Shown piece by piece: positions 18,701 through 27,661 of a stretch of 64,000 nucleotides of DNA. The notes beneath the pieces are model-generated. The model was not told the DNA's origin. It did no database searches and worked only from the letters and a program-made list of their open reading frames with translations. The translations under genes were made by a program, and so were the position numbers. How positions within the stretch are numbered: position 1 is the stretch's first letter; the number at the start of each line of letters is the position of its first letter. Source of the stretch: CAVSVP01 sp963731125 (lineage in GTDB: Bacteria > Pseudomonadota > Gammaproteobacteria > Competibacterales > Competibacteraceae); assembly GCA_963731125.1 (NCBI GenBank), contig CAVSVP010000010.1, forward strand, positions 124,001 through 188,000. Reading direction: 5' to 3'.

Positions 18701-19594
18701 GTGGAACATTGTGTTTTTATTCATACCAATCCGAAACAGTGGATTGGCGCACGTGTAGCGCAGTATGCGTTGCAGCGGAATTCCGTTCATGCGGATAGGT
18801 TCGCTGTGCAGATCATCAACACGCAGGACTATCCTTTTTTGCAGGCCCGTGAAGGACAATTATTTCTCCGTGGCGGAGTGATGCGTCCTTGGTTAAACAA
18901 CGACCTGCAGTCTTTTACGCCGTTGCGTTTTATGCCGCCGGAGTTAATGAACTATACGGGCCGTGCCGTGGTAATTGATCCTGACGTGTTTGCCGTCGAC
19001 GATATTTGGGAGTTATTGTCTCGGGATATGCAGGGTAAAGCCATTTTGTGTCGGACCCGTCCCGGAAGAAAGGGCATGGCGACCAGCGTCATGTTGCTTA
19101 ATTGTGCGAAGCTGACCCATTGGCATTGTGAGACACAGTTCAATGAACTCTTCGAATGCAAAAGAGATTATATGCAGTGGATTACCCTTACATTGGAGTC
19201 ACGCGAAACCATCGGATTGTTTGAAGACGAATGGAATGACTTCGACCGGCTCAATGCCAACACGAAACTGCTACATAATACTAAGCGGCAAACGCAGCCC
19301 TGGAAAACAGGACTGCCCGTTGATTTCCGCCCAGCGGAAAAATTCCGTTGGTTTCCTCCGAAGGGATGGATTCGGCGAGTGAGACGCCAGCTATTGGGGG
19401 AATATGCTCTTTTAGGCAGTTATCAGCCTCATCCCGATCCCGAACAAGAGCGCTTTTTCTTTGGTTTACTGCGGGAATGTTTGGAAAAGGGTATTCTGAC
19501 TGAGGAATGGCTGCGCGATGAGATGCGCCTAAACCACCTGCGCCACGATGCCCTTGAGGTAGTGGAGCGTACGCCTCCTTTGGCTACCGTATGA
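18701..19594 (+). CDS. GT8-like glycosyltransferase family, copy 1
   Basis: 297 residues from a GTG start. The N-terminus HTNPKQWIGARVAQYALQRNS matches the layout of GT8 enzymes, the putative metal-binding DxD is Asp93-Pro-Asp95 (GRAVVIDPDVFAV), and LLHNTKRQTQPWKTG near 190-204 corresponds to the GT8 motif HYT...QPW. A C-terminal tail (PDPEQERFFFGLLRECLEKGI) is special to this family. Four copies occur in the window (18701, 37526, 46545, 53277), three intact. Function as a glycosyltransferase is inferred, and acceptor and donor are unknown. Confidence 0.8.
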   Translation: MEHCVFIHTNPKQWIGARVAQYALQRNSVHADRFAVQIINTQDYPFLQAREGQLFLRGGVMRPWLNNDLQSFTPLRFMPPELMNYTGRAVVIDPDVFAVDDIWELLSRDMQGKAILCRTRPGRKGMATSVMLLNCAKLTHWHCETQFNELFECKRDYMQWITLTLESRETIGLFEDEWNDFDRLNANTKLLHNTKRQTQPWKTGLPVDFRPAEKFRWFPPKGWIRRVRRQLLGEYALLGSYQPHPDPEQERFFFGLLRECLEKGILTEEWLRDEMRLNHLRHDALEVVERTPPLATV

Positions 19595-19677
19595 GCGGGA
19601 GGATACTTGCGATGGGGAACATCCTCTTTCCTCTCCGTTAAAACCTGTATTGCTGCTAGCGAAGAGCGGCTCGTTTC

Positions 19678-20631
19678 TTGACGCAACAACGCAACATGCG
19701 CTTTACCCCTTTTACCGACAGTGGATTGGAGATTTCCGGCGAAGATATCGCAACGGTTTTCAGGCCGTTCGTCTCCCGTTTTGTGAGTAACGGTGATCCT
19801 GAATGGTGTGCCGAAATTCAAAGACGCAAAAGAAAAATCCTCCGTAAATATTTGGCACAGCTTTTTCTGGGTTGGATGCCGGCAAAACAGCGCCGTGAGA
19901 GCACTGTCATCGAAGAGTATTCGAAGGCGTGGCAAGCCGATGAATATGCGAAGTATAGCCTCAATGTGCCGCCGCCTCGTCTTAAACCGTGGGAATGGCG
20001 TGGGCAGCATATGTTTGCTAGCGACATCGGCGCAGTCCGCTTTCGCCAACTCTTGCTAAGCCGCGTGGTTGAACAATTGAAGCCGCGGTCCGTCCTAGAA
20101 GTGGGCTGCGGCAACGGGATCAATCTGCTGCTGCTGGCTTGCCGGTATCCAGAAATTGAATTTACCGGCATTGAGTTGACGCAACAGGGTCATCAGGCGG
20201 CCGTCAAGCTACAGAAATTAGCGATATTACCACAACCGATGCAAGACTATGCGCCTTTGCGGTTGGTTGATCCAACAGCGTTTCGGCGCATCCGCTTTTT
20301 ACAAGGCAACGCTATCTGCTTACCCTTCGGGGACAGGAGTATTGACCTTGTTTTTACGGTGCTCGCCGTTGAGCAGATGGAACGCGTGCGGCACCGGGCG
20401 TTGCAGGAGATTGCCCGGGTTGCCCGGCGTCATGTACTCATGATTGAACCTTTTCGCGATGTCAACGATAGCGGTTGGCCGCGTAGAAATGTCATCCGGC
20501 GCAATTATTTTCGGGGGCGTATCGCCAATTTGTCTGGCTATGGGTTTCAGCCTTTACTGGCTATCCGAGATTTTCCACAGGAAGTCTTTTTGAAGGTATG
20601 CGCTGTGTTGGCTGAGAGAGCAGCAAGTTGA
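19678..20631 (+). CDS. Class I SAM-dependent methyltransferase
   Basis: About 317 residues. SAM-binding motif VLEVGCGNGINLLLLA is at about 139-154, followed by FTGIEL and the acidic IDLVFTVLAVEQM. An N-terminal region of about 130 residues of unknown role precedes the Rossmann domain. Start uncertain: TTG 19678 or ATG 19696. Neither has a good ribosome site. Follows the GT8-like copy 1 in the same direction, so a methyl decoration of the glycan is plausible but not shown. Confidence 0.8.
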   Translation: MTQQRNMRFTPFTDSGLEISGEDIATVFRPFVSRFVSNGDPEWCAEIQRRKRKILRKYLAQLFLGWMPAKQRRESTVIEEYSKAWQADEYAKYSLNVPPPRLKPWEWRGQHMFASDIGAVRFRQLLLSRVVEQLKPRSVLEVGCGNGINLLLLACRYPEIEFTGIELTQQGHQAAVKLQKLAILPQPMQDYAPLRLVDPTAFRRIRFLQGNAICLPFGDRSIDLVFTVLAVEQMERVRHRALQEIARVARRHVLMIEPFRDVNDSGWPRRNVIRRNYFRGRIANLSGYGFQPLLAIRDFPQEVFLKVCAVLAERAAS

Positions 20632-20685
20632 CTGCTGGTTTAGTTGTAACCATTAAAATGTAATGGATTAGCAACGATTTGTGAA

Positions 20686-21396
20686 ATGAACACACTGCTG
20701 ATTCTGGGCTCAAAACCTGAGCCCGTTTTACCGCCAAGGCCGAGTTATGAGTCTATAGCTTGTGCGAACGCCTCAGGCTTTTCGGCCGCAAAATATGGCT
20801 TATCCACTCCGGATTATACTGTCATGTCGGCCATTTTAACTTCTGGTATTCAATCGGGAAAACAAAGTCTGCGGGCCCTGTCAGGACTTAAGACAGATAT
20901 CTTGTATTTTTTCCCTCGTCCAATAAAACAAGGGAACTTTGTGAAAGAAGTAATTCATTATTTACAAACCATCAAAATGAGCTCTTTTTATTTAAAATAT
21001 AAATTAAAGTCTATATCGTATGAATACAACCAATTCATTAACAAAAGTCATGCTTACTACGATAAACTCGTAAAACAATTATGTGATGATGATCTACAAA
21101 TTGTGCAGCAGCTAGAAAAAAAACAATCATCAACAGGAGTGATTGCTCTTGCAATTGGTATAGCGCAAGGTCGTTACGATCGTTATATATTAAGCGGTTT
21201 TAGTTTTGAATTGACCCATGCTTATGCTAAGAATCCGGAAATTGATAAACGCCGTACAAAGATAAGCAAACACGTCGATACTGATGTAGCTATTATGAGT
21301 TATCTTTCAAAAAAATATGAAAATATATACACTACGGAAGTGTCAGTGAGCGAACGTACTGGAGTTCCAATGTTGAAGAAGACAGCACATAGATAA
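20686..21396 (+). CDS. Rossmann-like glycan enzyme, possibly sialyltransferase/DUF115-like
   Basis: 236 residues, not firmly recognised. It begins with a nucleotide-binding-like strand (MNTLLILGSKPEP) and has STGVIALAIGIAQGRYDRYILSGF near 150-173, a pattern seen in GT29/GT42-like and DUF115-like sugar enzymes. The second half is clearly more AT-rich than the flanking genes, which suggests horizontal acquisition. Same direction as the methyltransferase 54 bases upstream. A membrane anchor is not seen. Confidence 0.55.
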   Translation: MNTLLILGSKPEPVLPPRPSYESIACANASGFSAAKYGLSTPDYTVMSAILTSGIQSGKQSLRALSGLKTDILYFFPRPIKQGNFVKEVIHYLQTIKMSSFYLKYKLKSISYEYNQFINKSHAYYDKLVKQLCDDDLQIVQQLEKKQSSTGVIALAIGIAQGRYDRYILSGFSFELTHAYAKNPEIDKRRTKISKHVDTDVAIMSYLSKKYENIYTTEVSVSERTGVPMLKKTAHR

Positions 21397-21424
21397 AGAA
21401 TATAGTAAGAGAGAACTGGCAAAA

Positions 21425-22963
21425 CTATTGGTGGCATAGAGGCTTCTTACTGTTAAATAACAATTTTTCATACTGATCAACTGCGCGATCAACAGAAAAA
21501 ATGATAGCTCGCTCCTGCAGCTTGTGTGGATCCGGAGGCGCATCCAAAGTAGAACAGATTGCGTCGGCTAACGCTACAGCGTCGCCCACCGGAACGAGCA
21601 GGCCAAACTTACCATGGTCAAGGATTTCTGCTGGGCCACTAGGACAATCAGTACTCACCACCGGACAGCCGCAAGCTAATGCTTCCACGAGGACGTTTCC
21701 GAACCCTTCATAGATCGAAGACAAAACGAATACTGCTGCGTGTGCCATGTACGAAAAAGGATTTGGCACATACCCCAGCAACGCCACGTCGTCAGCGATA
21801 CCAAGTTCGTTAGCGAGCAGGGTCAGTTTGTTGCGCCGCTTAGCCGTTTTTTTCGCGTTTTTATCATCCCCCAAAATCATCAAGCGCGCAGATCGTTGCT
21901 GGCGTAGATGGGCAAAGGCTGTTATCAGCGTAGGAAAATCCTTCGCTTGCCCTAAGCGACCGACACCTAATACGACTGGCGGACTACCGCGTTGAAACCA
22001 TGCGTGATTTGGTGGTTCCTGTGCCTTGCGGACTAGTTCGGGAGTTACCGCCGGGTTATAGATCGTTGTAATACGATCACGGGGAAGATCGGTGCGAATC
22101 GCTAAATCGTCAGCCACGCCTTCGGATACCGCAACGACGGCATCCGCTTCCCTGTATATGCGCCGTAGCAGTTGCCTGAAATATCGGCCCCGCCAACCTT
22201 TACCGAAGGGATGACCATGTGACAAATCATTATGCTCGCTGACAACTAGCCGGATTGGTGCATTAGCCAGGTGTCGCGCAAATGCTGCTTCAATGTTCAT
22301 ATAAGGTGTTGCAGAAAGCAGGACATTAGGATTTTCACGGCGAATGTAGCGAACTAAATCTGCAAGGTAGGGTAAGGTTGGCGATATTTTTCTCGCCAGC
22401 AAGGCGAGCAGTAGCATTGGGCTTCGACTCCAAGGAGAGGCGGCAATGGCATAAATTCTTGCCAGCGGAGGTGCTTGCGGCTTGAGTTCTATGATTCTTA
22501 CATTATTGCGCACCTGTTCAAGCAAGGGACCTTCTGCCCGGCACACCACTAAATCGACTTTGTGACCACGTTCGGCGAGTGCAGATGCGATGATAACTCT
22601 CATCTTTTGCACACCACCGCCCTTTAGATGATCCAAGAAGACTGCTAAATGTGGGGTGCATTGGTTGACGCTGCTGCTATCGAACGAGCGAGTCGATTGC
22701 GTATTAGATTTGTGCTCCGTCTTTAGTTGAGTCTTATTGGATTCCACTGATTTTACGCACCAATTTATCAATGGTTTTGTCGTATAAATAGGCATAATCA
22801 GTCGTTTGCAATAGAGGCCTCTTGTGTAAGATAAGACAGACATTAGCTGTCCAGGCTGGATGAAGTAGCGCCAGTCAAGCCGGCTGTCCGGCAGGGATTC
22901 GTTACTGCGCATCTTGCTGTGCTCTGTCGGCGACACCTTTTGGCCCAGCGCCTCAGTGCTCAT
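21425..22963 (-). CDS. GT4 glycosyltransferase
   Basis: 512 residues. The GT-B core starts near residue 105 (LAVFLDHLKGGGVQKM) and has VVLGVGRLGQAKDFPTLI, LLGYVPNPFSYMAHA and the EX7E motif SSIYEGFGNVLVEALACG. The first 100 residues are an extra region absent from the divergent paralog at 23290, and an internal ATG at 22795 is a possible start. Probably adds hexoses to a lipid-linked or surface glycan. Divergent paralogous pair with the next gene. Confidence 0.88.
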   Translation of the reverse strand: MSTEALGQKVSPTEHSKMRSNESLPDSRLDWRYFIQPGQLMSVLSYTRGLYCKRLIMPIYTTKPLINWCVKSVESNKTQLKTEHKSNTQSTRSFDSSSVNQCTPHLAVFLDHLKGGGVQKMRVIIASALAERGHKVDLVVCRAEGPLLEQVRNNVRIIELKPQAPPLARIYAIAASPWSRSPMLLLALLARKISPTLPYLADLVRYIRRENPNVLLSATPYMNIEAAFARHLANAPIRLVVSEHNDLSHGHPFGKGWRGRYFRQLLRRIYREADAVVAVSEGVADDLAIRTDLPRDRITTIYNPAVTPELVRKAQEPPNHAWFQRGSPPVVLGVGRLGQAKDFPTLITAFAHLRQQRSARLMILGDDKNAKKTAKRRNKLTLLANELGIADDVALLGYVPNPFSYMAHAAVFVLSSIYEGFGNVLVEALACGCPVVSTDCPSGPAEILDHGKFGLLVPVGDAVALADAICSTLDAPPDPHKLQERAIIFSVDRAVDQYEKLLFNSKKPLCHQ

Positions 22964-23289
22964 TTGTGCAAGAGGTCTAATAGCGTATTCTAATTTGTGT
23001 TTATAGCTGTAACAGTTTGATATTGTAGATAATAAATCTCCAAGGACTCATGCTATACCTTGGGTATGAGAATACCTGGTTACAGTTGGCAATGATAAAA
23101 CTTAAAACGCAGCATAGCTACACAGGGTGATTGGCTGATATGGCAATGGTAAACGACAGCATCCTATTGTCCAAAGGTTTTGCGTAGTATTGAGAACATC
23201 AGTGCCGCGATAACATTTAAATGTCTTTTTTTACCAGGGCGAAGCGTATTTTTGAGCGCTCACCCTAACCTGAAAGTTAACAGAAAGGT
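22964..23289. other. Intergenic region between two divergent GT4 genes
   Basis: 326 AT-rich bases that must hold promoters for both genes. A small inverted repeat GGTAT-GAGA-ATACC lies at 23063-23076. No gene or larger structure is recognised. Confidence 0.5.
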
Positions 23290-24519
23290 ATGACGATAGA
23301 TAAAAAGGCGGTTTTCTACCTGTCAGGTTTTGACGCAGGCGGCACGGAAAAAGTGACGCTACTCAATGCTAATGCCCTAGCGGACCGTGGTTGTAAAATT
23401 GATTTGCTCGTTTGCAATGCAGATGGACCTCTGGTCAATCAGGTCTCTACTAATGTCAATATAACTTGCCTTACTGCCGCGCCTTTGTGGCAAGCTCGCA
23501 GCTATGCCATCGCAGCGGATCCCACCGGCTTTGGCAGATTATTACGCCCCGTCTTGTTGCCCAAAAAACCGTCCCGCACTCTGCCATATTTACCTGCTCT
23601 CGCGCGGTTCCTGCAACGCAACGTGCCTGCAGTTTTGCTCAGTGCCATGGCCCCGTTAAATATTGAAACATTACTGGCGCGACGTCTTGCCAATGTGCCG
23701 ACCCGCGTGGTGATTAGCGAGCACAGCAATCTATCACACGATATAGCTTCTGCAAGGCCCAAGGATTGGCGGCGCAAAAATCTGGCCGCTTTGCTGCGGC
23801 GCACCTACTTATGGGCAAATGCAATCGTGACTGTTTCAAATGGTGTTGGCGATGATCTCGCAGCTTATGCGGGCATTCCCCGTGAACGAATCACAACCAT
23901 CTATAATCCTGTGGTCACATCAGAGTTGTTTGAGAAGGCAAGAGAAGTCCTGGATCATCCCTGGTTCGAGCCTGGAGCTCCTCCTGTCGTTTTAGGTGTG
24001 GGGAGATTGGCGAGGCAGAAGGATTTTCCAACCCTATTGCAGGCTTTTGCGCGGTTACGAACGGAGCGGCAGGTTCGTCTGATGATACTAGGGCAAGCTA
24101 ACAATCATAGAACGACAGCTGAACGGCAAGCGGAACTCATGGCCTTAGCAGCAAAACTCGGTATTGCTGATGATGTTGCGCTACCCGGTTTTGTGCATAA
24201 TCCCTATGCTTACATGGCTCATGCTGCGGTTTTTGTCTTGTCTTCACGGTTTGAAGGTTTGCCGACCGTTCTGATTGAGGCGTTGGCTTGCGGTCTTCCG
24301 GTGGTCAGCACTGACTGTCCAAATGGTCCCGCTGAAATTTTGGATAACGGGAAATATGGTTCTCTGGTACCTGTAGGCGATGATGTTGCACTCGCAAAGG
24401 CCATTGGTGCCACGCTTGATGCGTCTCCAGATCGCAACCAACTCCGTACCCGAGCTCTTTTGTTTACTGTTAATCGGGCAGTGGAAAAGTATGAAAAAAT
24501 TTTATTTCCAATCGCTTAG
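23290..24519 (+). CDS. GT4 glycosyltransferase (paralog of the divergent neighbour)
   Basis: 409 residues, GT-B fold. N-terminal AVFYLSGFDAGGTEKVTLLNA, donor-site region VVLGVGRLARQKDFPTLL, FVHNPYAYMAHAAVFVLSS and the EX7E block RFEGLPTVLIEALACGLPVV. It aligns over its whole length with the 21425-22963 protein, including the C-terminus GPAEILDNGKYGSLVPVGDD, so the two are products of a duplication and inversion. Likely a capsule, O-antigen or glycolipid glycosyltransferase. Confidence 0.9.
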   Translation: MTIDKKAVFYLSGFDAGGTEKVTLLNANALADRGCKIDLLVCNADGPLVNQVSTNVNITCLTAAPLWQARSYAIAADPTGFGRLLRPVLLPKKPSRTLPYLPALARFLQRNVPAVLLSAMAPLNIETLLARRLANVPTRVVISEHSNLSHDIASARPKDWRRKNLAALLRRTYLWANAIVTVSNGVGDDLAAYAGIPRERITTIYNPVVTSELFEKAREVLDHPWFEPGAPPVVLGVGRLARQKDFPTLLQAFARLRTERQVRLMILGQANNHRTTAERQAELMALAAKLGIADDVALPGFVHNPYAYMAHAAVFVLSSRFEGLPTVLIEALACGLPVVSTDCPNGPAEILDNGKYGSLVPVGDDVALAKAIGATLDASPDRNQLRTRALLFTVNRAVEKYEKILFPIA

Positions 24520-24554
24520 CAGCGTTGAATGACTGGTCTTGCCACCTATTTGAC

Positions 24555-24602
24555 AAAACCGTTTGCTAATAAAACCGTTTGCTAATAAAACCTTTTGCCA
24601 GT
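24555..24602 (+). repeat. 16-bp tandem repeat, three units
   Basis: AAAACCGTTTGCTAAT occurs twice without change and then once as AAAACCTTTTGCCAGT. It lies in the space between two convergent GT4 genes. Could be a slipped-strand mutation hot spot. No known function. Confidence 0.85.
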
Positions 24603-24650
24603 GCCAAGTGTCCACTGATTGCTGAGCAATATATTCGGTGGCGAGTCAGG

Positions 24651-25817
24651 TTAAGCAAAGGCGGTTGCCTCAATAAGTTTGAGATAGGTAGCGGTAACGA
24701 CCGACTTGTCGAATCTGGCAAGTATTTTTTCGATATCAGCACAGCGAAGTGCCCCTTGTGAAGCTTTTCTGAGTTTTTCAGCAAGTTGTTCGGCATCACC
24801 TGGGGGTACCAAACTCATTGCTAAGGGACCCGTTAGGATCTCTTCAGCACCTCCGGTACGGGTACTTACCACCTGGGTTCCACAGGCAAGCGCCTCGACA
24901 ATGACATTGCCGAAACCTTCGTATTCTGATGGTAAGACTAAGGCTTTTGCATGGCGCATATAAGGGTAGGGATTACTATGAAAACCCAGAAAATGGACGC
25001 TTGTCGCGATACCGAGTTCGCTGGCAAGTGATTCTAGCTGGGTTTGCTGCTCGCCCCGACCCAGTATTAGCAAATGTTCAGGAATGTTGGCTTGTTGATA
25101 TGCCTTCAATAAGATGTCCACGCGCTTTTGCTTAACCAATCTTCCGACAAATAATAGGTATCCCTCACGAAAGACGTGTTGAGGTCCTTGCGGCGGTTGT
25201 TGGGCAAGTCTTCGGATCGCAGTCAAATCAAACGGGTTATAGATTGTGGTGATTGCTGATGGCGCAACATGAAATGTTTGAATAGCGTCTTTGCATACTT
25301 TTTCCGAAACTGCAATGAGTCGCTTGCCGGCGAGCGCATCAGAGAAGGCGGCGTAATTCCATCGAGTTCTGCTCACAGAATCGGTTTGCAGTTGTGCTGA
25401 TTTAGTGTTGTGCAGCACAAATAAGCTGTTAGACTGATGCCAGCGGTGAAACGGCCAACAAACAGGTAGGCCGTGAAAATACAGACAGGTGAATCTATTC
25501 CCTGCAATCTGCTGTTGCAACTGCTGACAGAACCAGGGACTCGCAAGGTGCCAATAGCGGCGTGTGCCGAGCAATGTGTGTCCTGCCTTACGTGCCCATT
25601 TACTGACTGGCGATTTGCGAGAAAGACCCGTGATCGGTAAAGGCTGCAGCGTAATCCTTGGGTCAACACTGAACTCTACGCGATCATTCAACATTAAAAT
25701 ATGGGTTTCCACACCAAGCTCAAGCATCTGTTCAGCCAGGGTGATAACCACCCGCTTAATTCCTCCCTGGGTTAAATTCTCCACTAGATGAGCCACTCGA
25801 ACTGCTGAAGTCATCAT
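24651..25817 (-). CDS. GT4 glycosyltransferase
   Basis: 388 residues. N-terminal VAHLVENLTQGGIKRVVITLAE, donor-side YLLFVGRLVKQKRVDILL, FLGFHSNPYPYMRHAKALVLPS and EX7E motif EYEGFGNVIVEALACGTQVV. It belongs to the same broad GT4 class as its neighbours but is less similar to them than they are to each other. Convergent with the preceding GT4 gene. Confidence 0.9.
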   Translation of the reverse strand: MMTSAVRVAHLVENLTQGGIKRVVITLAEQMLELGVETHILMLNDRVEFSVDPRITLQPLPITGLSRKSPVSKWARKAGHTLLGTRRYWHLASPWFCQQLQQQIAGNRFTCLYFHGLPVCWPFHRWHQSNSLFVLHNTKSAQLQTDSVSRTRWNYAAFSDALAGKRLIAVSEKVCKDAIQTFHVAPSAITTIYNPFDLTAIRRLAQQPPQGPQHVFREGYLLFVGRLVKQKRVDILLKAYQQANIPEHLLILGRGEQQTQLESLASELGIATSVHFLGFHSNPYPYMRHAKALVLPSEYEGFGNVIVEALACGTQVVSTRTGGAEEILTGPLAMSLVPPGDAEQLAEKLRKASQGALRCADIEKILARFDKSVVTATYLKLIEATAFA

Positions 25818-25967
25818 TTTGTTCTGCGGTGATTGGCAGGGTTGAATAATCGCGTTAAGTTTTCAACCTTATCAAATGACATGACTGAATAGCAAAAACT
25901 TGATCTGGAATGCTATAAGAGACCCATGAGTGAATAACTGTAAAATCGGAAAATTTTCTAAAAAATC

Positions 25968-27407
25968 ATGAAAGACATGATGCAATGGTGGTCAGAAACT
26001 GGCAATAGCGATGATGGTCGAAGTTGGCTTATTTTGGGTAAAGGTCCCTCCTTTGAAAGGAGAAAGGAGTTTGATCTAACCGGTTTCAAAACCTTAGCGC
26101 TAAATCATGTTGTGTGTTACATGCCAGTAGAAGTGGCGAGCGTCATAGATCTAGACGTTATTGCAGAGTGCGGAGAAACCATTAGTCGCAATGCGCAAGT
26201 TCTTCTCATGCCGCGCTATCCGCACGTGCATTTTCGGGCGTCAGATCGGCCTCTTGAAGCCTTTTTTGATGATTTTCCTATACTAAATAGGCTAAACCGA
26301 GAGGATCGCTTGGTTTGGTACAATTTTGCCAGCGGGAAACCACTGCCCCCTTCTCCTCGGATACCGATGGGTTATTTTAGCGCAGAGGTCATGGTCAATT
26401 TGCTGGCGACATTGGGAGTACGCTCAATACGTACGTTGGGTGTCGATGGAGGAAAGTCGTATTCGCAGCAATTCGATGCTAAAACGAGACTGGCTAACCA
26501 GCACGCCAGCTTTGATGTGCAATGGCCAGGCATCACGGCAACGGTTCGCCGCTATGGAATAACTTATGCTCCACTGACCACCGAAGTGCCCATTAGAGTA
26601 TTTATCGGTACGGACGAGTCACAAATGCTCGGCGCCAAAGTGCTGCAATATTCGATCACAAAACATTGTCCCGTTTCCGTCGTCTTCGATACCATGGCAG
26701 ATGTTGAAGTTCCTACTCCTAAACATTCTAAGAATCAACCGCATACTGAATTCTCCTTCAACCGCTTTGCGATACCGAAGCGCGCGGGCTACAAGGGCCG
26801 AGCAGTGTATCTAGATGCTGACATGCTTGTCTGTCGAAATTTTCAGGAACTCTGGGATATTCCCTTTAGCAATGCGAGTGTTCTGTATGCTGCTTCTTCC
26901 AGTCTAAAAAGAATGAGGCAATTCAGCGTACTGCTATTGAACTGTGATGAACTCACGTGGGATATCAACGACATCATAACGGGTCTTGATAACGAAAATT
27001 ACGATTACCAAAACCTGATGAATAATTTTTGTATCGAATCTACTGAACGGGTGCAACCGTTTATCCCTCCCGAGTGGAATTCCCTGGAAGAGTACCAACC
27101 CGGTAAAACGGCTCTTATTCACTACACGGATATGCATATGCAACCTTGGGTGAGTTGTAAGAATCCGAACGGCGACTTATGGGTCAGGTATTTGCGTGAG
27201 GCGATAAGAGCCGACTTTATTTCTTTCGGCGAGATCAAGGACGCTGTTAAACGAGGATTTGTTAGACCTTCCCTGCTTAAGCAACTCAAACTACCCAAAC
27301 GCTACTGGCCTTTTTTTACGGCCTACGTCGGACCTATCATTGACAGAAATTATAAACCGCATCGAAAACTACGAACGCGTCTAAAGAGCCTAAAAAAAGC
27401 CTCATGA
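25968..27407 (+). CDS. Fusion of DUF115-like domain and GT8 glycosyltransferase
   Basis: 479 residues with two parts. Residues about 1-205 form a Rossmann-like domain (WLILGKGPSFERR, LALNHVVCYM, MGYFSAEVMVNLLATLG, LGVDGGKSYS) resembling DUF115/MptE-like and sialyltransferase-like proteins. Residues about 208-440 are a GT8 glycosyltransferase: RVFIGTDESQMLGAKVLQYS, DxD at Asp283-Ala-Asp285 (GRAVYLDADMLVC) and ALIHYTDMHMQPWVS. The same two domains occur in the same order as two overlapping genes at 35586-36320 and 34717-35589, which argues that they act on one pathway. Probably a cytoplasmic two-step glycan enzyme. Confidence 0.82.
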   Translation: MKDMMQWWSETGNSDDGRSWLILGKGPSFERRKEFDLTGFKTLALNHVVCYMPVEVASVIDLDVIAECGETISRNAQVLLMPRYPHVHFRASDRPLEAFFDDFPILNRLNREDRLVWYNFASGKPLPPSPRIPMGYFSAEVMVNLLATLGVRSIRTLGVDGGKSYSQQFDAKTRLANQHASFDVQWPGITATVRRYGITYAPLTTEVPIRVFIGTDESQMLGAKVLQYSITKHCPVSVVFDTMADVEVPTPKHSKNQPHTEFSFNRFAIPKRAGYKGRAVYLDADMLVCRNFQELWDIPFSNASVLYAASSSLKRMRQFSVLLLNCDELTWDINDIITGLDNENYDYQNLMNNFCIESTERVQPFIPPEWNSLEEYQPGKTALIHYTDMHMQPWVSCKNPNGDLWVRYLREAIRADFISFGEIKDAVKRGFVRPSLLKQLKLPKRYWPFFTAYVGPIIDRNYKPHRKLRTRLKSLKKAS

Positions 27408-27571
27408 TGGAATCAACATCGTAAGCCATCGCTGTTCGTGGACGCTTCACGAATTCATAAGCTTACTATATTAGCGGTTTTTTTGACAGGAGACGTGGGT
27501 TATTAGGAACAAGCATCGTTTGAAACTGGGCTTTGGCCATTATTTACGAAGCAAACACTTAAAAACCCCTT

Positions 27572-27618
27572 AACTTTCTCCTTCTCTCCTTCAAAGGGAG
27601 AAGGTTGGGGTGAGGGGG
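27572..27618 (+). repeat. REP-like palindrome
   Basis: CTTCTCTCC, loop TTCAAA, GGGAGAAG, followed by GTTGGGGTGAGGGGG. This resembles the short CCCTCACCCCAACC-type palindromes scattered in many proteobacterial genomes. It sits in the 254-base gap between the fusion gene and the next GT4 gene and may act as a weak terminator. Confidence 0.55.
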
Positions 27619-27661
27619 AAACGGCCAAAGTCGAGGTTTAAAGGTAGGATGACATGTCGGA

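Noticed and set aside
24555..24602. CRISPR-like direct repeats
   Set aside because: The units are adjacent without spacers and no cas gene is present, so this is a simple tandem repeat.
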